Of a DNA stretch of 13,345 nt, positions 6,383 to 12,612 are shown piece by piece. The notes under the pieces are model-generated. The model was not told the origin of the DNA. It made no database searches and worked only from the letters and a program-made list of their open reading frames with translations. The stretch comes from an uncultured Clostridia bacterium (GTDB lineage Bacteria; Bacillota; Clostridia; Oscillospirales; Ruminococcaceae). Made by a program: the position numbers and the translations under genes. The stretch's first letter is position 1. Every line of letters starts with the position of its first letter. Location: the NCBI GenBank assembly GCA_947381875.1, contig CANCXY010000071.1, positions 1 through 13,345 of the forward strand. The letters are read 5' to 3'.

Positions 6383-6700
6383 ATGCTTGTGCTTGGAAGG
6401 AACATTGGAGACACCATCGTCATCAACGACAATATCTACATTACCATTTTTGAAACGAGCAGCGCCGGCAACAAATTCAAGGTTGCCATCGACGCCCCGG
6501 CAGAGATGAAAATCTCCCGTGGCGAACACTACGCCGACGACGCGGAGCGTTGGGCGAAGATCGAGGCCATGAAAGCCGAGAGCCTGCGGCGGAGCAAAAA
6601 GGTACTCAAAGCCGAAAAGGCCGCGCAGGGCGAACCGCCTGTATATCGGAAATTGCAGGCGGCGCAAAATACGGCTCCCAAACCTGCGATTGGGTATTGA
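6383..6700 (+). CDS. csrA: CsrA carbon storage/flagellin translational regulator
   Basis: A 105-residue protein whose first 60 residues match CsrA: MLVLGRNIGDTIVINDNIYI opens the fold (compare MLILTRRVGET), then the loop GNKFKVAIDAP and the RNA-contact segment MKISRGEHY. Leu4, Arg6 and Arg46 fill the usual RNA-binding positions. CsrA dimers bind GGA motifs in mRNA leaders and block ribosomes; in Bacillus the key target is flagellin mRNA. The tail (about 60-105, Ala/Lys-rich helix then KPAIGY) makes it longer than the usual 55-75 residues. The start is clear: AAAGGAG (6368-6374) lies 8 nt before ATG 6383. Flagellin starts 204 bp downstream on the same strand. FliW, the usual CsrA antagonist gene next to csrA in Bacillus, is not in this window. 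Confidence 0.93.
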   Translation: MLVLGRNIGDTIVINDNIYITIFETSSAGNKFKVAIDAPAEMKISRGEHYADDAERWAKIEAMKAESLRRSKKVLKAEKAAQGEPPVYRKLQAAQNTAPKPAIGY

Positions 6701-6845
6701 GGGCGCAGGGCGAAAATCTTTTCCCTTTTCTTTAGTTTTCACTCTTTTTCATCCACTGTTCACGGCCAAGCGCGCTGCAGAGCGGGAGGCGGCGGGCGGA
6801 TGGGTGGAGAAGATTGGAATAAATAAAAATAAAAAAGCGGACACT

Positions 6846-6853
6846 GCCCATAA
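6846..6853 (+). promoter_or_regulatory. Possible sigma-D/28 -10 element of the flagellin gene
   Basis: GCCCATAA differs by one base from the flagellar -10 GCCGATAA and lies 51 bp before the flagellin start, giving a leader of about 45 nt. TAAA boxes lie upstream at 6824 and 6830 but at spacings of 18 and 12 rather than 15, so the -35 is uncertain. The rest of the 6701-6904 spacer holds no gene and no clear csrA terminator. Confidence 0.4.
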
Positions 6854-6888
6854 GCCCAACAAGACGTTTGGCTTGGCACTGAACCGCA

Positions 6889-6897
6889 ACAGGAGGA
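6889..6897 (+). promoter_or_regulatory. Flagellin ribosome site overlapping a CsrA motif
   Basis: ACAGGA (6889-6894) fits the core of the CsrA consensus (ACA-GGA), and a second GGA follows at 6895-6897. Both lie inside the Shine-Dalgarno AGGAGG (6891-6896), 8 nt before ATG 6905. CsrA bound here would occlude the ribosome; binding is inferred. Confidence 0.5.
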
Positions 6898-6904
6898 TTT
6901 ACTC

Positions 6905-8866
6905 ATGGGTATGGTAGTAAGAACAAATACGATGGCTCTGAACGCTTATCGTCAGCTTGGCATGAACAACAGCGCAGTCGCGAAGTCTCTTGAAAAACTG
7001 TCTTCCGGCTTCCGCATTAACCGCGCGGGCGATGACGCCGCAGGTTTGGCCATCAGCGAGAAGATGAAAGCCCAGATCAAAGGTCTGGAAACCGCTTCCG
7101 CGAACGCGCAGGACGGCATCAGCCTGATCCAGACGGCTGAAGGCAACCTGAACGAAGTACATGATATGCTCAACCGCATGGTCGAGTTGGCCACAAAGTC
7201 TGCAAACGGCACATATACCCAGACAGAGCGCGACGCCCTCCAAGACGAAGTGAACGCGCTGCTGGATGAAATCGACCGCATTTCCAAGAGCGCAAACTTT
7301 AATGGTACGAATCTGCTGGATGGCACTATGGGCCTGAACAAGGATGCGTTCACCATTGGTGATACCGTTTCTGGCGCGGACGCTGCGACGGTTACGCTGA
7401 GCGGTTTTGCCACCAAAGTTACTGCTGGCGATGCCACCTATCATGAAGGTGCCGCTTCGGTGAGTTTTGCTGCGCCTTCCTTTGACGTGGATCTGGGTAA
7501 GTTAGAGTTTACATCAGCCGTTACAAACGGTACGTTGGATGTAGGAGTTGCCGGCATAACACTCAGCTTGGCAGCTACCGAAATCGTCGGTGCGATGGAT
7601 GCCAGCGCACTGGCAAGCGCTTTGGCTGCCAAGGTGACGCAGGCCACTATTGGGGGACAGACATTCGACGTTAAAGCAGACGGCAACAAGCTGAGCTTTA
7701 CACTGGACACTGCTGTTACTACGCTGACCACAGCCGAGGCAACCACTATCAATAATGCGATCGGCAGTGGCGTCACGGTTACTGCCGCCGCAGGCGGCAC
7801 CGGCGAGGTAAAAGGCAACGGCATTGGCGAAATTCCGCACGATACCATCAACGTAAAACAGGCAGTTGCCGATGTGGCAGGCGCTCGCGCCGGTATCGAC
7901 TTTAATCTTTCTACCGACAGCATTGTTCAGGACGGCTATAAGCTGACCATTGACGATAAAACCTTCGTCTTCAAGACGGACGCCAACAGCACCGTCAAGG
8001 CGAGCAATGGCGAAACGTTGATTGACGTGAGCGCATATAAGACGGACGCCGAAAAGGTACATGCCGCGGTTGATCTGCTGTCGAATGAGAGCACGACCAA
8101 CTTCGAGATCGAAAGCAAAAACGCCACCACGATCCATATCGACCAGAAGGACGACAGCACCAAGGTGTACGACAGCGAGGATAAACTGCACGCCGTATTC
8201 TCCGCCACCGATGCCGGCGAGGCTGAGGGCATCGAACTGACCGTTACCGCTGATAAGATCAACACCGGCGACGCCATCCGCGTGGGTGACAAGACCTACA
8301 AGTTCGGCACCGGCACCGATACCTCTACGGTGAAGTACCTGGATAAGGACAACGCCGTGAATGCGCTGAAGACCGCGCTGGAGGATGATGGCTACACCGT
8401 CACCGAGGCAGGCGGCAAGCTGACCATCCAGGGTGCTGTGGGTGAGGATGCCCCGGCCATCACGGGCGGCGGCCTGACCTTGCAGATTGGCGATACGGCG
8501 GACGACTTCAACAAAATGACTGTTGCCGTTGCCAACATGAGCGCCAAGGGCCTGGGCCTGGATGGTTTGAAGATTACCAGTGAGACCCTTTCCAGCGACG
8601 CCATCGCCAAGATCAAGACAGCGATCAACAGCGTTTCCACCACGCGCGCTTCCATGGGCGCACTCCAGAACCGTCTGGAGCACACCATCAACAACCTGGA
8701 TGTTGCCGCCGAGAACCTGAGCGCCGCCAACAGCCGCATCCGCGATACGGATATGGCAAAAGAAATGATGAACTACACGAAGATGAACGTCTTGGTGCAG
8801 TCCGCACAGGCGATGCTCGCGCAGGCCAACCAGCAGCCGCAGAGCGTGCTGCAGCTTCTGCAATAA
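6905..8866 (+). CDS. fliC: Flagellin, long form with expanded variable domain
   Basis: A 653-residue filament subunit with no cysteine. Residues 1-145 are the conserved D0/D1 helices (LGMNNSAVAKSLEKLSSGFR, INRAGDDAAGLAISEKM, LIQTAEGNLNEVHDMLNRM, SANFNGTNLLDG). Residues about 563-653 are the matching C-terminal helices (NRLEHTINNLDVAAENLSAA, SRIRDTDMAKEM, ending QSVLQLLQ). Between them lie about 415 variable residues, far more than the roughly 270-residue minimal flagellins. Two similar blocks, at 343-364 (GYKLTIDDKTFVFKTD) and 455-476 (GDAIRVGDKTYKFGTG), suggest a duplicated surface domain. ATG 6905 is supported by AGGAGG 8 nt upstream; ATG 6911 is a weaker choice. CsrA control is likely, and the glycosyltransferase downstream suggests the variable domain is glycosylated. 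Subunits are exported unfolded by the flagellar type III system. Confidence 0.97.
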   Translation: MGMVVRTNTMALNAYRQLGMNNSAVAKSLEKLSSGFRINRAGDDAAGLAISEKMKAQIKGLETASANAQDGISLIQTAEGNLNEVHDMLNRMVELATKSANGTYTQTERDALQDEVNALLDEIDRISKSANFNGTNLLDGTMGLNKDAFTIGDTVSGADAATVTLSGFATKVTAGDATYHEGAASVSFAAPSFDVDLGKLEFTSAVTNGTLDVGVAGITLSLAATEIVGAMDASALASALAAKVTQATIGGQTFDVKADGNKLSFTLDTAVTTLTTAEATTINNAIGSGVTVTAAAGGTGEVKGNGIGEIPHDTINVKQAVADVAGARAGIDFNLSTDSIVQDGYKLTIDDKTFVFKTDANSTVKASNGETLIDVSAYKTDAEKVHAAVDLLSNESTTNFEIESKNATTIHIDQKDDSTKVYDSEDKLHAVFSATDAGEAEGIELTVTADKINTGDAIRVGDKTYKFGTGTDTSTVKYLDKDNAVNALKTALEDDGYTVTEAGGKLTIQGAVGEDAPAITGGGLTLQIGDTADDFNKMTVAVANMSAKGLGLDGLKITSETLSSDAIAKIKTAINSVSTTRASMGALQNRLEHTINNLDVAAENLSAANSRIRDTDMAKEMMNYTKMNVLVQSAQAMLAQANQQPQSVLQLLQ

Positions 8867-8906
8867 GATTTTCATTCTGCAAATTGGTAAATCTCCAAAA
8901 GCAACG

Positions 8907-8960
8907 CCAGCTTTCGGCTGGAGCTACAAAATGGGGGCTGTCGAAAGACGGCCCCCATTT
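8907..8960 (+). terminator. Tandem hairpins after the flagellin gene
   Basis: A small hairpin (CCAGC 8907-8911 with GCTGG 8917-8921) is followed by a 14-bp stem (8929-8942 with 8947-8960, one G-U pair) capped by a GAAA loop. Only TTT ends the stem, so termination is probably partial. It may protect the abundant flagellin mRNA and lower expression of the glycosyltransferase. Confidence 0.6.
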
Positions 8961-8990
8961 GGACTGATTATACAAAAGAGGAGAAATGAC

Positions 8991-11219
8991 ATGACAATTG
9001 CCCCTTTGCTTTCCATCGGTATAATTTTCAAGAACGAAGAGCGTTGTATTGAGCGCTGCCTGAGATCACTGGAACCGCTGCGGCAGGCTGTTCCCTGCGA
9101 ATTAATCATGGCGGATACCGGCGCTGAGGACGGCAGCCGCGCGGTTGCCGAACAGTATGCCGACGAGGTATTTGACTTTCCGTGGATCGATGATTTTGCC
9201 GCCGCCCGCAACGCCGTAATGGACCGCTGCACTGGCAAATGGTATTTATCCGTTGACTGCGACGAATGGCTGGACACGGATTTTTCCGAGTTGCTGGCGT
9301 TTTTGAAGAGCAGGAACCGGGCCGATTTTGCCTTTGTCATCCAGCGAAACTATTTTTCTGCCGAACTGGAGCAGAGCGAGGCTTTTAACGACTTCCGCGC
9401 GCTGCGTGTGGTGCGCATGGCTGCCGGCGAGCGTTATCACGGCGCAATCCACGAATCGTGGGGGTTCCGTGAGCCTGCCGTAAAGCTGACCCGCACCATC
9501 CTGCACCACGATGGATACCTGTTCACTACTCCAGAGGCTGCCAAAAAGAAAACACAACGCAACATGAATCTGCTGCGAGAGCGCCTTAAAGAGGAGCCGG
9601 ATAGCCTGCGCACCTTAAATCAGTGCATTGAAAGCGGTGGAAGGGACGCTGACCAAACCTATTATGTTCGACACGCCGTTGAAGTTGTGCAAACCGGGCG
9701 CGACCACTGGCAGCGATACGGCGGCCTGATTATGCGCCATGCGGTAGAGCATGCACGCACCAGAGAGATGCCTGAGCTAAACGAATGGATCGACTATGCC
9801 GAAACTCAGTTCCCCAGTTCGATCTACACTCTTGTTGATGTACACTACACCGCATTTTTGGCCGCCTACGACGATAAGGAGTGGGAAAAAGCCATTCGGC
9901 ACGGCGAGGCCTACTGCGAGGGACTGCGAACCCTGCGCGCCAAAAATCATTCCAAAGAGATCGAAGCCGATCTGACCGCAAGCACAATCCACTCGGGCAG
10001 CCCGATTCCTGAACGCACGCTGCTGATCGCCCTTGCCAACGCCTACCTGCAAACCGGACAGAGCGAAAAGGCACGGACCCTGCTGACCGGTTTGGAGGGG
10101 GAAACACTAAGCCCCGATCAGGTGCGCAACGCTGTAATCGCGCTGTGCAAGCTGCACGCCGAAACCACGCTGGACGCCGCGCCTGCGCTGAGGAATTTTT
10201 ACAGGCAGATTGGTCAAAAAAGGCCGGATGAGCAAAAACAAAAAGCGCGTCTTGCCGTGTTTGACGTAATTGCCACGGTTCCATTTGGCGAAAATTACCG
10301 CGAGGAAGAAAAAGAACACGAAGGCTACCGGCAGCCCGCCTACACTGCTTTTGCCGCGCTGGCCGATATGTGCGAGGCCGGGCGTGGTGCAAAAATCATG
10401 ATGAGCGCCGATCCCTCCGAAATGCGGGAATGGCTGCTGCAAGTGGAAGACTGGCAGGCACTGCCCATTGAGGCACTGAAGCGCGCTTTACAGGCGGGCG
10501 TACCGTTCCCTCTGGCCGAACAACCGCTGAATCAAGAAATCATGAGCGGTCTTGCCGCCCGACTGACCCACGACGAAAACTTTGCCTGGCGGACGGCACT
10601 GGCCCTGACCAATGAACAGGAATACCCCAGCCTTCAAGGTCTGCTTTGGACGCAGACGGTAGTATTGGCCGCGCTGCGGTCTTTCGACTGGACGCTGGGC
10701 AAAAACAAAAAGGCCGCCAGCGCTTTTTTCCGCCCCGAAAAAAGCAAGGATGAAAAGCCGAACAAACGCCCTGCCTGCACCCCGGAAATCGGCCTTGCCT
10801 TTATCCGCCGATTTGCCAGCTTAGAAGCCGCAGCCCTGCCGCTTTTGTTTGCGCCGCAGCTTCTGACAGAAGAAAACGCCGCACTGCTCCCACCCATGCA
10901 CCGCTGGGGGCTGTACTGCGTGCGGGCGCTGGAATCGCTGGATAACGGCGACCCGCACGAATACCTCTCTATCCTGCGCCGCGGCCTGAAAGCCTGCCCC
11001 GGTGAAAAGGATATGGTGCAATTCCTCCTCGACCGCTTCACTGAGGACACCCGTCCCAAGGCCGACCCCGAACTGCTGGCGCTGGCGGAAAAGGTACGCT
11101 CCATCCTTGCCGCCTATGGCCCGGACAATCCCGCCGCCCGCGCTATCCGGGAAAGCCCGGCCTACAAACAGGTAGCATGGATCATTGAGGCAGAGCCAGC
11201 AGGGCAAATGGTACAGTAA
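8991..11219 (+). CDS. Family 2 glycosyltransferase with helical-repeat C-terminus, probable flagellin glycosylation
   Basis: A 742-residue cytoplasmic protein. Residues about 6-100 are a GT-A glycosyltransferase: LSIGIIFKNEERCIERCLRS opens the fold, IMADTGAEDGS holds the nucleotide-sugar Asp, and VDCDEW carries the metal-binding DXD (Asp89-Asp91). The enzyme core extends to a conserved ILHHDGY at 170-176. The remaining 550 residues are alpha-helical with TPR-like stretches, for example ALANAYLQTGQSEKARTLL near 347-366, typical of protein-substrate recognition. ATG 8991 is chosen because GAGGAG (8978-8983) lies 7 nt before it; the longer frame from 8931 would start inside the hairpin. Lying right behind flagellin, it likely transfers a sugar to Ser/Thr of the filament protein before export. 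The sugar donor is unknown. Confidence 0.85.
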   Translation: MTIAPLLSIGIIFKNEERCIERCLRSLEPLRQAVPCELIMADTGAEDGSRAVAEQYADEVFDFPWIDDFAAARNAVMDRCTGKWYLSVDCDEWLDTDFSELLAFLKSRNRADFAFVIQRNYFSAELEQSEAFNDFRALRVVRMAAGERYHGAIHESWGFREPAVKLTRTILHHDGYLFTTPEAAKKKTQRNMNLLRERLKEEPDSLRTLNQCIESGGRDADQTYYVRHAVEVVQTGRDHWQRYGGLIMRHAVEHARTREMPELNEWIDYAETQFPSSIYTLVDVHYTAFLAAYDDKEWEKAIRHGEAYCEGLRTLRAKNHSKEIEADLTASTIHSGSPIPERTLLIALANAYLQTGQSEKARTLLTGLEGETLSPDQVRNAVIALCKLHAETTLDAAPALRNFYRQIGQKRPDEQKQKARLAVFDVIATVPFGENYREEEKEHEGYRQPAYTAFAALADMCEAGRGAKIMMSADPSEMREWLLQVEDWQALPIEALKRALQAGVPFPLAEQPLNQEIMSGLAARLTHDENFAWRTALALTNEQEYPSLQGLLWTQTVVLAALRSFDWTLGKNKKAASAFFRPEKSKDEKPNKRPACTPEIGLAFIRRFASLEAAALPLLFAPQLLTEENAALLPPMHRWGLYCVRALESLDNGDPHEYLSILRRGLKACPGEKDMVQFLLDRFTEDTRPKADPELLALAEKVRSILAAYGPDNPAARAIRESPAYKQVAWIIEAEPAGQMVQ

Positions 11220-11248
11220 AGACATATACAGTATATGCTTAAATGAGA

Positions 11249-11291
11249 GGGTTGCTGCCCAGAGGGATTCCTTTGTGCAGCAGCCCTTTTT
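11249..11291 (+). terminator. Intrinsic terminator of the flagellin-glycosyltransferase block
   Basis: GGGTTGCTGC (11249-11258) pairs with GCAGCAGCCC (11277-11286, one G-U), with a further imperfect inner helix, and five T follow. It lies 30 bp after the glycosyltransferase stop. Confidence 0.9.
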
Positions 11292-11300
11292 GAGTTTCCT

Positions 11301-11528
11301 TTAATATTCCGCACTGAGCAGGAAATCCGCTATGTGCATTGTTTTAACGCCCTTATAGTTCCCACCTGCAAATCCGTCTGTTGTGAGGACGTATTTTGGG
11401 TAATTATCGGGAATTTCCAGCAGGCGGTCATACTCCCGCTTCGCTGTCTTTTCCGAGCTGATCTCCTGTGTGACTTGAATATAGAGTGTTTCGCTTTGCC
11501 GTACCCCTCTAAAAGCGGAATACCGCAA
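11301..11528 (-). pseudogene. C-terminal remnant of an AAA/DUF4143-type ATPase
   Basis: The minus-strand frame encodes 75 residues. From about residue 14 it reads as the end of the large family of putative ATPases with a C-terminal DUF4143 domain: LYIQVTQEISSEKTAKREYD, LLEIPDNYPKYVLTTDGF and the final IADFLLSAEY are characteristic. In that family this follows an N-terminal AAA ATPase with a Walker A and a long middle domain; none of that is present upstream in any frame. No ribosome site precedes it, so it is a 5'-deleted relic, not a working gene. Its stop lies 10 bp beyond the T-run of the flagellin-block terminator. Recognition is from memory of the family, with no search behind it. Confidence 0.7.
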
Positions 11529-11574
11529 AACTTATAAAAATTCAATTGTTTTGCGATTATAAACCGCAAAACTT
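11522..11574. repeat. ACCGCAAAACTT direct repeats with an inverted copy between
   Basis: ACCGCAAAACTT occurs at 11522-11533 and 11563-11574. GTTTTGCG (11548-11555) between them is the reverse complement of CGCAAAAC. The cluster sits just upstream of the ATPase remnant and may mark the deletion or an old mobile-element end. The remaining spacer to 11770 is AT-rich with no supported gene. Confidence 0.5.
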
Positions 11575-11670
11575 TTTGAAGGGCTTATTATATATGTGTA
11601 TATGGTAAATTATGGAAAACACGGGGCGGTTTATTTTTCCTGCACCGCAATATATAGAGAAGCCTGCGTA

Positions 11671-11690
11671 TATCGACAGCTATCGACAGC
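11671..11690 (+). repeat. Tandem 10-bp duplication
   Basis: TATCGACAGC is repeated twice with no gap, in a spacer without coding content. Confidence 0.8.
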
Positions 11691-11775
11691 GTTCGAGGCG
11701 AAACTGCCTTGTTGAGCGAACGTAAACGGGGCATTTTGGACTTAAATATTTTGTTTGGAAAATTATATAAACATA

Positions 11776-11804
11776 TTGACAAATTATTTCGCCCATGCTA
11801 CAAT
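11776..11804 (+). promoter_or_regulatory. Promoter of the ribbon-helix-helix gene (and possibly clpB)
   Basis: TTGACA (11776-11781), 17 bp and TACAAT (11799-11804) make a near-consensus housekeeping promoter. The start near 11811 is only about 22 nt before the GTG start codon. No CIRCE or CtsR-type heat-shock operator is seen. Confidence 0.85.
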
Positions 11805-11832
11805 ATACCCAGAAGCACAGGAGGTGTTGAAT

Positions 11833-12483
11833 GTGGGCAAGAGTGTGTACAGCGTGGTGCTGATGGACGATGTAGTGGAGGCGGTCGACCGGCTGGCCTA
11901 TGAGGCGGGCACAAGCCGCTCGAATATGATCAACCGCATCCTGGCCGAATACGCCCAGATGGCGACGCCCGAACAGCGGATGCAGGATATTTTCTCCTCC
12001 ATCACCAACGCGGTGCGCGGCCAGACGGCGCTACAGCTCATGTTGGGCGCTTCGGACGCGATGCTTGCCATGCGCAGTGCCATACGGTACAAATACAATC
12101 CCAGTATGCGCTATGTGGTGGAGCTTTATCCGCGCCCGGAAGGGGAATTGGGGGAGATGCGCGCGGGACTGCGCACGCAGAACCCGTCGCTGTTGCTGGC
12201 AATCGGGCAGTTCTATAAGCTGTGGGCGGGTATGGAGTGCGTCTATTTGCAGGGCGCGCCGCGACGCAGCGAGGCGCAGGGGGCGCGCTACACCCGCAGG
12301 CTGCTCACGCCGCCCGGCGCGGCGGACGCCGATGACGCAGGGCGCGCGATCGCGGGGTATGTGGGGCTGTTCGACGCATGCCTGAAAACCTATTTCGACC
12401 ATTTAGAGGATTCTTCCGCCGCCCTGCGTGCCGTGGAGAGCTGTTACCGGGAGGGTCTGACAAGCGAAACAGCCGCGCTTTGA
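11833..12483 (+). CDS. Ribbon-helix-helix (CopG-type) protein with long novel C-terminus
   Basis: A 216-residue protein. Residues 3-42 are a ribbon-helix-helix DNA-binding fold: strand SVYSVVLMD, helix DVVEAVDRLAYEAG, turn TSRS and helix NMINRILAEYAQ. Such dimers insert the strand into the major groove. Residues 45-216 match no domain I recognise; they are mixed alpha/beta with YVVELYPRP near 94-102 and a helical end. GTG 11833 is the start because AGGAGGTG (11819-11826) lies 6 nt before it and the promoter -10 (11799-11804) overlaps the upstream part of the frame, so earlier starts would not be transcribed. clpB follows 129 bp downstream on the same strand without a clear promoter of its own, suggesting co-transcription. 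It may sense stress or regulate clpB; this is inference. Confidence 0.75.
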   Translation: MGKSVYSVVLMDDVVEAVDRLAYEAGTSRSNMINRILAEYAQMATPEQRMQDIFSSITNAVRGQTALQLMLGASDAMLAMRSAIRYKYNPSMRYVVELYPRPEGELGEMRAGLRTQNPSLLLAIGQFYKLWAGMECVYLQGAPRRSEAQGARYTRRLLTPPGAADADDAGRAIAGYVGLFDACLKTYFDHLEDSSAALRAVESCYREGLTSETAAL

Positions 12484-12524
12484 TACAAAAACAAACAATC
12501 ATCCTTTGTCAACAAGATGGGTTT

Positions 12525-12594
12525 CCAAAGGGGCTGCGCCCCTTTGGCGGAGTCCAGAGGCAGCGCCTCTGGGCAGGTTTGGGCGGCAGCCCAA
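12525..12594. repeat. Triple-hairpin intergenic repeat
   Basis: Three perfect hairpins stand in a row: CCAAAGGGGC/GCCCCTTTGG (12525-12534, 12538-12547, 3-nt loop), CCAGAGGC/GCCTCTGG (12554-12561, 12565-12572, 3-nt loop) and TTGGGC/GCCCAA (12579-12584, 12589-12594). No T-tract follows, so read-through into clpB is expected. The form resembles dispersed palindromic elements common between genes in gut Clostridia; it may stabilise or process the mRNA. Confidence 0.7.
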
Positions 12595-12612
12595 CACAAG
12601 GAGGGTAAGTAT

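Noticed and set aside
7514..8875. 453-codon minus-strand frame opposite flagellin
   Set aside because: It is a shadow of the flagellin codon pattern; the plus strand has unmistakable flagellin ends, and the minus frame has no ribosome site or known domain.
11588..11782. 64-codon minus-strand frame in the spacer
   Set aside because: No ribosome site, crosses the tandem 10-bp duplication and the RHH promoter region, and has no recognisable domain.
12484..12612. CIRCE or CtsR operator before clpB
   Set aside because: Neither TTAGCACTC/GAGTGCTAA nor tandem GGTCAAA heptads are present; the palindromes found are of a different kind.
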